From Agrobacterium vaccinii (lineage in GTDB: Bacteria > Pseudomonadota > Alphaproteobacteria > Rhizobiales > Rhizobiaceae), in NCBI RefSeq assembly GCF_021310995.1, contig NZ_CP054150.1, positions 2,170,001 to 2,234,000 of the forward strand: a stretch of 64,000 bases of DNA, in the 5' to 3' direction. Position numbers and translations under genes: made by a program. Positions 1 to 7,766 of the stretch are shown here, piece by piece (positions within the stretch are counted from its first letter, which is position 1; the number at the start of each line of letters is the position of its first letter). Under the pieces are notes generated by a model. It saw only the letters and a program-made list of their open reading frames with translations. It was not told where the DNA came from and made no database searches.

Positions 1-450
1 CCGTCTGCGAGTTGCGGGCGTCGTGCCATCAGGCAGAGCGTCAAGTGGGAAAAACCCGCTGTCGCTGATTTCGCGGTCGGGCACCTTTGGGGCGGTTTGC
101 GTCACCTTGAGGCGGTAAAACAGCACATGGTCACGGTTGCTGGTGCGGTTGTTGAAATAGACATGAAAAAGCTGCGGCGTGGACGTGGCAACAAGGTTGC
201 CCTCCTCGCGGATTTCTTTGTGCAGCGCCTGTAACCCGGTTTCGCCGCGCTCCACACCACCTCCCGGCATATGCCAGCCTGAAATATAGGTATGCCGCAC
301 TAGAAAGGCCCTGCCCTCAGCATCGAAACAGGCAGCACGGACACCGAGTGTCATTCCGCGACTGAGAAAGAAGAACGCGTGAAGCATGCGTTTGGCAATA
401 TTCCGAAGCAACCGCCGGAACCCTTCACCCCGCCCAAGGTTTTCACTCAC
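1..450 (-). CDS. NUDIX hydrolase, C-terminus beyond window edge
   Basis: This is a partial gene: 150 codons are visible and the frame is open at base 1. The GTG at 450 is chosen because a GGAGAG ribosome site lies seven bases before it; an ATG at 387 is an alternative. A Nudix-like box lies at about residues 64-86 (GGVERGE, then KEIREEGN). It is one residue shorter than the canonical GX5EX7REUXEEXGU pattern, so the box is slightly degenerate. The preceding residues HTYISGWHMPGGG are typical of small Nudix proteins. NUDIX enzymes hydrolyse nucleoside diphosphates linked to another group; the substrate cannot be told here. The gene is divergent from the metallophosphoesterase gene that starts at 571. 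Confidence 0.8.
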   Translation of the reverse strand, partial: MSENLGRGEGFRRLLRNIAKRMLHAFFFLSRGMTLGVRAACFDAEGRAFLVRHTYISGWHMPGGGVERGETGLQALHKEIREEGNLVATSTPQLFHVYFNNRTSNRDHVLFYRLKVTQTAPKVPDREISDSGFFPLDALPDGTTPATRRR

Positions 451-570
451 GTCTCAACTCTCCGTCAACTGGTACCCGATAAACCAGATACTGCTTCACA
501 CTTTGGCGTTCAGCGCTTATCCCTTTGAAAAATCGAGGTTTCGCATTGTACGCTCCAACATGGATAGATT

Positions 571-1548
571 ATGTCTGAACGCATGTTCAAACTTGCCCAC
601 ATCTCCGATATCCATCTCGGCCCGCTGCCCAAACTCACCTTTCGGGAGCTCGCATCTAAGCGCATCCTTGGATTTGTGAACTGGCGCCTCAATCGTCGCA
701 AGCATCTTTTCAGCGACACGCTGGAAAAGGTGGTGGACGATATGGAAAGCAAGGCGCCTGATCATGTCGCGATTACTGGCGATCTGGTCAATCTGGCAAC
801 CGGCATTGAAATCCGCGCCGCCGCCGACTGGCTGGAGGAAGTGGGCGATCCGCTGAAAGTCTCGGTCGTTCCCGGCAACCACGATGCCTACGTGCCCGGC
901 GCGCATGATAAGGCCATGGCCGCTTGGTATCCCTTCGTGCACGGCGATGGCGACAAGGAAAACTGGGACGAAGACCGCAAGATTTTCCCCTACATGCGGG
1001 TACGCGGACCTGTGGCCATGATCGGCTGCTCGACCTCCATCGCCACCCCACCCTTTTCCGCCACCGGCTATTTTGGCCGGAGACAAGCGCGCGCCACTGC
1101 CGAATTGCTGAAAAAAGCGGGCGAAATGGGCCTGTTCCGCGTGGTGATGATCCATCACCCACCCATTCGCGGTGCTGCCTCCACTCATAAACGCATGATC
1201 GGCATCCGCCGCTTCGCAGCCGCCATCGGCACCGGCGGCGCGGAACTCGTGCTGCACGGCCACACCCACCTCAACACCGTCTACTGGCTGAACACCCATC
1301 GCGGGCGTGACCACACCCCCGTCGTCGGCATCGCCTCCGCCTCGCAAGGCCCCGGCGGCGAAAAACCCCGCGCCGGATACAATCTCTTCCACATCGACGG
1401 CGGCCCAGGCACTTGGAACGTAACTTGCGAACGCTATGGCCTCAATGAGAAAGCCACCGGCATCGAGCTGGAAGATGTACGGGTGTTTTACACCAATGGC
1501 CGCCCGCTGGGCTTTAGCAACCCGGTGGAACAAGGGGATGATGAGTAG
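571..1548 (+). CDS. calcineurin-like metallophosphoesterase
   Basis: A 325-residue protein with the full metallophosphoesterase signature: DIHLG at residues 13-17, GDLVN at 70-74, GNHD at 102-105, MIHHPP at 193-198 and HGHTH at 229-233. These residues bind the two metal ions in this fold. The layout resembles class III cyclic-nucleotide phosphodiesterases and related phosphatases, but the substrate is unknown. There is no signal peptide, so it is probably cytoplasmic. The ATG at 571 has only a weak ribosome site; the ATG at 583 (MFKLAH) is equally close to the conserved core. The gene stands alone between a divergent NUDIX gene and a GIY-YIG gene on the same strand. Confidence 0.85.
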   Translation: MSERMFKLAHISDIHLGPLPKLTFRELASKRILGFVNWRLNRRKHLFSDTLEKVVDDMESKAPDHVAITGDLVNLATGIEIRAAADWLEEVGDPLKVSVVPGNHDAYVPGAHDKAMAAWYPFVHGDGDKENWDEDRKIFPYMRVRGPVAMIGCSTSIATPPFSATGYFGRRQARATAELLKKAGEMGLFRVVMIHHPPIRGAASTHKRMIGIRRFAAAIGTGGAELVLHGHTHLNTVYWLNTHRGRDHTPVVGIASASQGPGGEKPRAGYNLFHIDGGPGTWNVTCERYGLNEKATGIELEDVRVFYTNGRPLGFSNPVEQGDDE

Positions 1549-1616
1549 GCGGATTGATGACACCTTAAAAATCTGACTGAAGATACCCGCCTGATCTTGT
1601 GGATCACGAATAAGAC

Positions 1617-1922
1617 ATGCACTCTTTCATCATGAAAGGTTACGTCTACATCTTAGCCTCAAAACGAAATGGCACGCTTTATATCGGCGTAACCAAGAAC
1701 TTATCAAACAGGTTGTTTGAGCATCAAAATGAGCTGACCCCAGGATTCACTTCAAAATATGGGGTTAAAACACTTGTTTGGTTTGAAGATCATGACCTTT
1801 TGACCACGGCCATTATGCGTGAAAAAACCATAAAAAAGTGGCCTCGGCAGTGGAAATTAAACCTCATCGAAAGCACGAATCCGGACTGGCTGGACATCTC
1901 CCATCACTTACATGGAATATGA
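1617..1922 (+). CDS. GIY-YIG nuclease-superfamily small protein
   Basis: A 101-residue protein (96 if the ATG at 1632 is used) consisting of one GIY-YIG domain: YVYILA at residues 9-14, TLYIG at 20-24, then R32 and H36 in the helix that follows. This matches the UvrC/YhbQ-like single-domain family, which is widespread in bacteria and poorly understood; nuclease activity is assumed from the fold. Neither possible start has a clear ribosome site. The base composition is visibly more AT-rich than the flanking genes, with many AAA, TTA and TTT codons. A palindromic repeat element follows the stop codon directly. Composition plus the repeat suggest relatively recent acquisition (inference). Confidence 0.8.
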   Translation: MHSFIMKGYVYILASKRNGTLYIGVTKNLSNRLFEHQNELTPGFTSKYGVKTLVWFEDHDLLTTAIMREKTIKKWPRQWKLNLIESTNPDWLDISHHLHGI

Positions 1923-1949
1923 GGGGAAGTTGCGCATTATGCATACTCC

Positions 1950-2066
1950 CCTCATTCCTGTGCTCGTCACAGGAATCCAGTCGTCGCGCGTCTGCGCGGC
2001 GAAGGACTCTTTTTCAGCCCAAAGACTTGGGCTGACTGGATTCCTGTGACAAGCACAGGAATGAGG
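1950..2066. repeat. palindromic intergenic repeat element
   Basis: Two 33-base arms, 1950-1982 and 2034-2066, are reverse complements with one mismatch. Each arm is itself a hairpin (ATTCCTGTG and CACAGGAAT around five bases). The 51-base centre ends in a smaller inverted repeat, CAGCCCAA / TTGGGCTG. The element fills the gap between the convergent GIY-YIG and leuA genes, so it could fold into a cruciform or act as a terminator in both directions. It looks like the dispersed palindromic elements of Rhizobiaceae, but copies elsewhere cannot be seen in this window. Confidence 0.8.
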
Positions 2067-2079
2067 AGGGGGGAGAAAG

Positions 2080-3795
2080 CTAGGAGACTCTTCCCCGCTG
2101 CTCCAAAACCCGGTTCGCAGCAGACACAATCGCCTCCAGCGAAGCAGCCACAATGTTCGTGTTGATACCCGCACCAAACAGCTTCCCACCCGGATGCTCC
2201 ATCTCGACATAGGCGATGGCCGAGGCGTTGGAGCCGTGTTGCAGGGAGTGCTCGGAGTAATCATTTACCGAGAGATCAATGCCGAGGTAAGTCGACAACG
2301 CATTGATGAAGCCATCAATAGGGCCCGTGCCCTTGCCCTCAATACGCTTGATCTCGCCATTGTCGGTAATTTCCGCCGCGACAACGCGCACACCCTTATA
2401 ATCACCCGCAGGATAGGTGTGGTGATCGACGAATTTGAGACGTGCATTCGGCTGGGTCACGTATTGCGCGATGAAGTGCTCGTAGATGCGCTTGGCTGGC
2501 AGTTCCACGCCTTCCTCATCGGTAATGCGCTGGATTTCCTCGCGGAATTCCACCTGCAAGTTGCGCGGCAGGTTGATGCCGTAATCCTGTTGCAGAATAT
2601 AGGCGATGCCGCCTTTGCCGGACTGCGAGTTGATGCGAATGATCGCCTCGTAGGAGCGACCGACATCCTTCGGGTCGATCGGCAGATACGGCACTTCCCA
2701 CACAGGATGGTTGGCAACCTTGATCGCCTTCATACCCTTGTTGATCGCATCCTGGTGCGAGCCAGAGAACGCGGTGTAGACCAGTTCACCCACATAAGGG
2801 TGGCGCTCGGGGATCGTCATTTCGTTAGAATATTCATAGACCGACTTAATGTGTTCGATATCGCGGCAGTTGAGTTCAGGATCGACGCCCTGCGTGTACA
2901 TGTTCAACGCCAGCGTCACCACATCGACATTACCCGTGCGCTCGCCATTGCCGAACAATGTGCCTTCGACGCGGTCCGCACCGGCCATCAGGCCCAGTTC
3001 GGTGGCGGCGATGCCGGTGCCACGGTCATTGTGCGGATGCAGCGAGATGATGACGTTTTCGCGGTTGTCGATGTTGCGGCACATCCACTCGATCTGGTCG
3101 GCATAGATGTTCGGCGTTGCCATCTCAACGGTCGAAGGCAGGTTGAGGATCAGCTTGTTGTCCGCCGTTGGCTTCACGACTTCAACCACCGCATTGCAGA
3201 TTTCCAACGCCACTTCCAGTTCCGTACCGGTAAAGCTCTCCGGCGAATACTCGAAGCGATAACCGCCACCGGCCTTGGCGGCCATATCGGTGATCATCTT
3301 GGCCGCATCGACGGCGATCTGCTTGATACCGGGCACGTCCTTGGCAAACACCACGCGGCGCTGCAATTCAGAGGTGGAATTGTAAAAGTGGATGATCGGG
3401 TTTTTGGCACCTTCCAGCGATTCGAAGGTGCGCGTGATCAGTTCCGGACGGCACTGCACCAGCACCTGCAATGAAACATCATACGGCACGCCACCCTGCT
3501 CCACACACCAGCGGGCAAAGTCGAAATCTGTCTGCGATGCCGAGGGAAAACCGATTTCGATTTCCTTGAAGCCCATTTCCAGCAGCAGCTTGAACATGCG
3601 CTCCTTGCGATCATGCCCCATGGGGTTAACCAGCGACTGGTTGCCATCGCGCAAGTCGACCGAACACCAGATCGGCGCCTTGTCGATAGTTTTCGATGGC
3701 CAGGTGCGGTCCTTGATGTCGATGACAGGGTATGGGCGATACTTCACGTTCGCGTCCGGCATACCCTTGGAAGTCTGAGAGGTCTTGGCGTCCAT
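2080..3795 (-). CDS. leuA: 2-isopropylmalate synthase
   Basis: A 571-residue protein that condenses acetyl-CoA with 2-oxoisovalerate, the first committed step of leucine synthesis in the cytoplasm. The catalytic domain carries DLRDGNQ at residues 47-53 and the metal-binding HPHNDRG near residue 255. The C-terminal third (LEVEFREEIQ onward, ending with GINTNIVAASLEAI) is the leucine-sensing regulatory domain. The long form, starting with an extension before PIWCSVDLRDGNQ, matches the LeuA type 2 family. The ATG at 3795 is chosen because GGAAGGAG lies seven bases before it; an ATG at 3816 in the same frame has no ribosome site. Upstream lie a leader peptide rich in leucine codons and an attenuator hairpin, so control by leucine supply is likely. 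Confidence 0.95.
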   Translation of the reverse strand: MDAKTSQTSKGMPDANVKYRPYPVIDIKDRTWPSKTIDKAPIWCSVDLRDGNQSLVNPMGHDRKERMFKLLLEMGFKEIEIGFPSASQTDFDFARWCVEQGGVPYDVSLQVLVQCRPELITRTFESLEGAKNPIIHFYNSTSELQRRVVFAKDVPGIKQIAVDAAKMITDMAAKAGGGYRFEYSPESFTGTELEVALEICNAVVEVVKPTADNKLILNLPSTVEMATPNIYADQIEWMCRNIDNRENVIISLHPHNDRGTGIAATELGLMAGADRVEGTLFGNGERTGNVDVVTLALNMYTQGVDPELNCRDIEHIKSVYEYSNEMTIPERHPYVGELVYTAFSGSHQDAINKGMKAIKVANHPVWEVPYLPIDPKDVGRSYEAIIRINSQSGKGGIAYILQQDYGINLPRNLQVEFREEIQRITDEEGVELPAKRIYEHFIAQYVTQPNARLKFVDHHTYPAGDYKGVRVVAAEITDNGEIKRIEGKGTGPIDGFINALSTYLGIDLSVNDYSEHSLQHGSNASAIAYVEMEHPGGKLFGAGINTNIVAASLEAIVSAANRVLEQRGRVS

Positions 3796-3888
3796 AATCT
3801 TGCTCCTTCCACGCATCGCGGCTGAAAAAGCCTTGGCAGATGCGCGCCCAAACGGGCCTTAAATCCAGTATAAAGTGAGATTTCGAGT

Positions 3889-3935
3889 TGAGGAGCGTTG
3901 GCACCAGCGGGCTTTCGGCCGCCGGGCGCTCCTCA
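3889..3935 (-). promoter_or_regulatory. leuA leader attenuator hairpins
   Basis: On the minus strand a perfect nine-base stem (TGAGGAGCG pairing with CGCTCCTCA, positions 3927-3935 and 3889-3897) begins at the stop codon of the leader peptide. A competing stem, GCCGGG at 3941-3946 pairing with CCCGGC at 3921-3926, would enclose the first arm and so exclude it. Such mutually exclusive stems next to a leucine-codon leader are the expected layout of a translation-coupled attenuator. No strong U-run follows the stem, so whether it acts by termination or through the leuA ribosome site is not clear. Confidence 0.65.
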
Positions 3936-4052
3936 CTGGACCCGGCAACCGCGTGTAAGGTCGAGGCTAAGAAGCGAGAGTGCACCGCATGGGCTGGCCT
4001 TCGCAGAAATCTGCGTGCTCATGCCTAAAATGGTTGCGGTGCGAATGGTCAT
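3933..4052 (-). CDS. leu leader peptide
   Basis: A 39-codon open frame upstream of leuA, MTIRTATILG... ending TRGCRVQ. Residues 25-32 read LSLLSLDL: five leucine codons (CTC, CTT, CTT, CTC, CTT) within eight. Its stop codon TGA overlaps the start of the attenuator stem. This is the classic arrangement in which ribosome stalling at leucine codons decides which RNA hairpin forms. There is no ribosome site before the ATG at 4052, but a good sigma70-like promoter ends so close to it that the transcript could begin at or just before this ATG. An internal ATG at 4022 is an alternative start; it keeps all the leucine codons. Confidence 0.75.
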   Translation of the reverse strand: MTIRTATILGMSTQISAKASPCGALSLLSLDLTRGCRVQ

Positions 4053-4059
4053 AGTGAAT

Positions 4060-4088
4060 CTTATAAGCGGCGTTTTTTTGGGTTGCAA
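4060..4088 (-). promoter_or_regulatory. sigma70-like promoter of the leu leader and leuA
   Basis: On the minus strand TTGCAA (4083-4088) and TATAAG (4060-4065) are separated by exactly 17 bases. This is close to the TTGACA / TATAAT consensus. The expected start point, six to eight bases beyond the -10 box, falls at about 4052-4054, the leader ATG. The promoter sits just after the benE stop codon at 4097. Confidence 0.65.
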
Positions 4089-4096
4089 GGGCATCT

Positions 4097-5281
4097 TCAA
4101 TTTTTCACGCGTTTCATAAAGCCCGTCAGCGCCAACATCAAACCACCACCAAGCAAACCCCAGAAAGCGCCGGAGATTCCGCCGAATGACAGGCCCGACG
4201 CAGTAATGAGGAACGTTATGGCTGCGGCTTCGCGGGTTTCGGGGTCTTTGAAGGCAGCGACGGCCGAACCGGAGAAGGCACCGACCAATGCCAAGCCCGC
4301 AACCGCCTGAATGAGAATCGGTGGGGCGAGCGCCACGAAGGCGGTGACGACGCCCGCCAAAAGGCCGAAGATCACATAGCCCACGCCGCTGACGATGACC
4401 GCCCAATAGCGACGTTTGGGGTCGGGTTGGGCATCTTCTCCAGCGCACATGGCGGCGGTGATGGCGGCGAGGTTGACGGCATGGCCGCCGAAGGGGGCGG
4501 CGAGCAACGAGAACAGCCCGGTGGTGGCAAACAATTGCCCAGGCTGGGGATCGTAATTGTTGACCTTCAAAACAGCGATCCCCGGAATGTTTTGCGAAGC
4601 CATGGTGACGATGAATAGCGGCAGCGCGATGGAGATCAAGGCTTGCAGGTTGAACACCGGCATAACGAATTCCGTCGGTGGTGCCAGCGATTGGGCTATG
4701 CTGTCCAAGGCCCCTGCGGGAATATCGACGCCGAAGATCATGACCAGTACGAAGGCGGCAAGGGCCGCGGGCACGGCAAACAGGCGCTTGAACGCACCAA
4801 CGATGATCCATGCCAGAATGATCGGCAGACCGAGCGCCGGGTTGAAGCCGATGGCCTTGATGGGCGCGAAACACAGGCCGATGATGACGCCCGCCAGCAT
4901 GGCATTGGCCAGCGGCGTGGGAATGGATGCCACCGCCCGCCCGAGCGGCTTGAACAGACCTGCAATGATGATCAGCACCGCGCAGATGATGAAGGCACCC
5001 ACGGCAGCGGAGAAGCCACCCTCGATCACCCCCGTCGCCGCCAGTAGCGCGCCACCCGGCGTGGACCATGCAATGCTGATCGGAAGTCGTGTCATGGCGG
5101 AGAGAACAATGGCGCAGAGGCCGACAGAAACCGACAGCGCCATCAACCCGGATGCCGCTTCGAAATCCGTCGCGCCTACGCCCTTCAGCCCTTGCAGCAC
5201 CACGGCAAAGGAACTGGCAAAACCGACGAAGGCCGTCAGCAGGCCCATGAACAGGCTTTGAAGGGAGAATTCTTTTAACAT
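4097..5281 (-). CDS. benE: BenE-family benzoate/proton symporter
   Basis: A 394-residue inner-membrane protein with about eleven or twelve hydrophobic segments. Family features include the N-terminal LQSLFMGLLTAFVGFASSF, the TRLPISIAWSTPGGALL stretch near residue 65 and the ASQNIPGIAVLK segment near residue 235. GGHAVNLAAITAAMCAG follows near residue 270. BenE proteins import benzoate with protons; no benzoate-degradation genes are nearby, so the substrate here could differ. The ATG at 5281 has no clear ribosome site. The gene lies upstream of the leu promoter on the same strand and is probably transcribed separately. Confidence 0.85.
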   Translation of the reverse strand: MLKEFSLQSLFMGLLTAFVGFASSFAVVLQGLKGVGATDFEAASGLMALSVSVGLCAIVLSAMTRLPISIAWSTPGGALLAATGVIEGGFSAAVGAFIICAVLIIIAGLFKPLGRAVASIPTPLANAMLAGVIIGLCFAPIKAIGFNPALGLPIILAWIIVGAFKRLFAVPAALAAFVLVMIFGVDIPAGALDSIAQSLAPPTEFVMPVFNLQALISIALPLFIVTMASQNIPGIAVLKVNNYDPQPGQLFATTGLFSLLAAPFGGHAVNLAAITAAMCAGEDAQPDPKRRYWAVIVSGVGYVIFGLLAGVVTAFVALAPPILIQAVAGLALVGAFSGSAVAAFKDPETREAAAITFLITASGLSFGGISGAFWGLLGGGLMLALTGFMKRVKN

Positions 5282-5464
5282 GGTTGGGGCTCTGGCACGG
5301 AGAAATGGCGATCATCATTGCAGATCAAAAAACACTCTCGCTGGCAAGGTTGCTTTCGCTAACGAAGGTACTCGCGTATGACTTGTGCAAGGTGCGTGTG
5401 CCCTGCCCTGTTGTTCTCGCCATCCCGCCCGTGTAAACCCACGCCATCAACAGCGAGATATCAC

Positions 5465-6139
5465 ATGCTTCCTTGGATAGAACTGGACCGTGCGGCCATT
5501 CCCGGCGACGGCACCGAACTGCGCCTGAAGCAGCGCGGCCAGGAGTTTTCCATCATGCTCGGTTCAAACGAGTTGATGAACAGCCGGCTGAGCGGCTCGG
5601 AAGAAGCCTTGGCGACACTCTCCTGCGAACGCATCGCGGGTCGACAGAACCAAAGCATGCTGATCGGCGGGCTTGGCATGGGCTTTACCCTGCGAGCAGC
5701 CCTCGGCGCCCTGCCTTCAGACGCCCGAGTGACCGTCGCTGAATTGGTGCCAGCGGTCGTGGAGTGGGCGCGCGGGCCGATGGCGGAGCTGCATAAGGGC
5801 ACGCTCGATGACGCCCGCGTTGATATTCATGTTGGTGATGTCGGTGCGCTCATCCGCTCGAAAAAGGCCGCCTATGACGCCATCCTTCTGGATGTCGATA
5901 ATGGACCGGATGGACTGTCGCGGCCTTCGAATGACAGTCTTTACGATCGAGAAGGACTTGAAGCAGCGAGAACCGCCTTGCGCCCAAAGGGCATCCTCGC
6001 GGTCTGGTCATCAGGCCCGGATGCTGCTTTCACCCGCCGTTTGCGGCAGGCCAGTTTCGCGACGGATGAGGTCAGCGTTCGCGCCAATGGCAAGCGCGGC
6101 GGCGCGCGCCATACGCTGTGGCTGGCGGCCAAGGCTTAG
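5465..6139 (+). CDS. spermidine synthase-like methyltransferase-fold protein
   Basis: A 224-residue protein starting MLPWIELDRA at an ATG preceded by a weak GCGAGA. The motif MLIGGLGMGFTLRAAL near residue 65 is the glycine-rich nucleotide-binding loop of the spermidine synthase/methyltransferase fold. VTVAELVPAVVEWARG then gives the acidic residue that follows strand 2, and DAILLDVDNGPDGL marks strand 4. Many proteobacteria have such SpeE-like proteins without proven polyamine activity. Conserved residues needed for putrescine binding cannot be checked by eye, so the function stays open. It converges with the HxlR gene, the two reading frames overlapping by four bases. Confidence 0.75.
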   Translation: MLPWIELDRAAIPGDGTELRLKQRGQEFSIMLGSNELMNSRLSGSEEALATLSCERIAGRQNQSMLIGGLGMGFTLRAALGALPSDARVTVAELVPAVVEWARGPMAELHKGTLDDARVDIHVGDVGALIRSKKAAYDAILLDVDNGPDGLSRPSNDSLYDREGLEAARTALRPKGILAVWSSGPDAAFTRRLRQASFATDEVSVRANGKRGGARHTLWLAAKA

Positions 6140-6525
6140 GAGCCAGCCTGCCGCCTTGAGGTCGAGCGTTCGCCAAGAGCATCCAACGCATCGGCATTGT
6201 CGCGACCCCAGGCATAGAGCATCTCCACTGGTTCGATGAACCGGTTTCCCAGCGGCGTCAGGCGATACTCCACGGCGGGCGGCCTCGTTTCAAAGACGTG
6301 GCGAGTGATCAACCCTGTGCTTTCCATTTCCCGCAGCGTCTGCGTCAGCATCTTCTTGGAAATGCCCGGCAGGCTGCGTTCCAACACGCCAGTGCGTGCC
6401 GCACCATCATGGAGCTTGTGCAGCGCATGCAGAATCATGCTCGTCCATTTGGTCGAGAAGAGTTCGAGCACACGCCTGGGCGCGCAATCCTCACGCCATT
6501 CCGCTTCATGGCTTCCCGGCTTCAT
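6136..6525 (-). CDS. HxlR-family transcriptional regulator
   Basis: A 129-residue winged-helix protein. The pattern CAPRRVLELFSTKWTSMILH, then the recognition helix region ISKKMLTQTLREMESTGLI, then the wing VEYRLTPLG, is characteristic of HxlR/MarR-like regulators. The ATG at 6525 has AAAGGG eight bases upstream; a GTG at 6534 in the same frame lacks a site. The gene is divergent from the reductase gene at 6623 with a gap of under 100 bases, so it most likely controls that gene and itself. HxlR proteins often answer to reactive aldehydes, quinones or oxidants; the inducer here is unknown. Confidence 0.88.
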   Translation of the reverse strand: MKPGSHEAEWREDCAPRRVLELFSTKWTSMILHALHKLHDGAARTGVLERSLPGISKKMLTQTLREMESTGLITRHVFETRPPAVEYRLTPLGNRFIEPVEMLYAWGRDNADALDALGERSTSRRQAGS

Positions 6526-6622
6526 CGTGGTCACCCTTTGGTATCCATGTCCCCAATCAGTGCCATCTACACTTAGGTGCGCAGAATGCCTAGTTATGTC
6601 TCAACAAAAAAGGAGCAAGATC

Positions 6623-7684
6623 ATGGTGAAAACGGCATTGGTCGTCGGCGCAAGCGGTATCGTTGGCAGTGCAACTGCCAATCTTTTGCTGAAAGAAGGC
6701 TGGAGCGTTTACGGACTTTCGCGCAAGCCCGGCACGCAGGAGGGGATAACCCCGGTGGCCGCAGATTTGCAGGATGCAGCGGGAACGGCAAAAGCTCTGG
6801 CAGATGTTCGCCCCGACGCGGTCTTCATCACCACATGGGCGCGGCAGGATAGCGAAGCGGAAAACATCCGCGTCAATTCCGCCATGGTGCGCAACCTGCT
6901 GGATGGTTTGAGCTCGGGCAAATCCACCCGCCATGTGGCGCTGGTCACGGGCCTGAAGCATTATCTCGGCCCGTTCGAGGCCTATGGCAAAGGCACGCTG
7001 CCGCAGACGCCGTTCCGCGAGGAACAAGGCCGTCTCGATGTCGAGAACTTCTACTACGCGCAGGAGGACGAAGTCTTTGCCGCCGCCAAGCGCGATGGTT
7101 TTTCGTGGAGCGTGCACCGTCCCCACACTGTCATCGGCCAGGCCGTTGGCAACGCCATGAACATGGGCACGACGCTGGCGGTCTATGCCACCATCTGCCG
7201 CGAAACGGGCCGCCCCTTCCGCTTCCCAGGCTCAGCCGCCCAATGGAACAGCCTGACGGACATGACGGATGCCAATCTGTTGGCGAAACAATTGCTGTGG
7301 GCCGCAGAAACGCCTGAAGCGAAGAACGAAGCCTTCAACGTCGTCAATGGCGATATCTTCCGCTGGAGCTGGATGTGGGGCCGCATCGCGGACTGGTTCG
7401 GCATCGAGCCTGCGCCCTTCGACGGCACCGTCGTTCCGCTCGAAGAGCAAATGAAACACGATGCCGAGATCTGGAATAAGATTGCCATTCGCGAAAATCT
7501 CGCCGAGCCAGACCTTACCCGCCTTGCATCGCCATGGCACACCGACGCCGATCTGGGCCGACCGATCGAGGTCGTCACCGACATGGGCAAAAGCCGCCGT
7601 CTGGGCTTCAAGGAATATCAGCCAACGGATGACGCTTTCTTTGCCCTATTCGAGACGCTGCGAAAGAACCGCCTCATTCCCTGA
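6623..7684 (+). CDS. NAD(P)-dependent SDR reductase, PRISE-like
   Basis: A 353-residue extended short-chain dehydrogenase. Residues 1-25 hold the Rossmann motif VVGASGIVGSATANLLL, and SVYGLSRKPG follows. VFITTWARQ and ALVTGLKHYLGPFE match the PRISE group (progesterone 5-beta-reductase/iridoid synthase-like) rather than classical epimerases; these reduce activated C=C bonds. HRPHTVIG precedes a long substrate-binding C-terminus. The ATG at 6623 has AGGAGC eight bases upstream. The divergent HxlR regulator suggests induction by a small electrophile or similar substrate (inference). The reading frame stays open upstream of the ATG, but that part is antisense to hxlR and has no ribosome site. Confidence 0.85.
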   Translation: MVKTALVVGASGIVGSATANLLLKEGWSVYGLSRKPGTQEGITPVAADLQDAAGTAKALADVRPDAVFITTWARQDSEAENIRVNSAMVRNLLDGLSSGKSTRHVALVTGLKHYLGPFEAYGKGTLPQTPFREEQGRLDVENFYYAQEDEVFAAAKRDGFSWSVHRPHTVIGQAVGNAMNMGTTLAVYATICRETGRPFRFPGSAAQWNSLTDMTDANLLAKQLLWAAETPEAKNEAFNVVNGDIFRWSWMWGRIADWFGIEPAPFDGTVVPLEEQMKHDAEIWNKIAIRENLAEPDLTRLASPWHTDADLGRPIEVVTDMGKSRRLGFKEYQPTDDAFFALFETLRKNRLIP

Positions 7685-7710
7685 GCGTAAAAACCTTTAT
7701 TCAAAGCAAT

Positions 7711-7743
7711 AAAAAACCCGCATCTGCCATGCCGATGCGGGTT
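7711..7743 (-). terminator. intrinsic terminator after the clpP-like gene
   Basis: A perfect ten-base stem (7715-7724 with 7734-7743, AACCCGCATC / GATGCGGGTT) with a nine-base loop. On the minus strand it is followed by a run of six T. It ends transcription of the clpP-like gene and may also serve the convergent reductase gene. Confidence 0.85.
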
Positions 7744-7766
7744 CAATAATTAGGTGAAACAGAGCC

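Noticed and set aside
517..1563. 348-codon frame on the minus strand
   Set aside because: Antisense to the metallophosphoesterase gene, whose full set of motifs shows the plus strand is the coding one.
2194..3474. Long open frame of 426 codons on the plus strand
   Set aside because: It lies entirely antisense to leuA, has no family features, and its composition (many R, H, D, V) is that of a shadow frame of a GC-rich gene.
3936..5318. Long minus-strand frame running in phase into the leu leader peptide
   Set aside because: The upstream part is another frame of benE; only the last 39 codons, next to the promoter and hairpins, are kept as the leader peptide.
6236..6622. 129-codon upstream extension of the PRISE-like reductase
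   Set aside because: Antisense to the HxlR gene; the ATG at 6623 has a good ribosome site right before the Rossmann motif.
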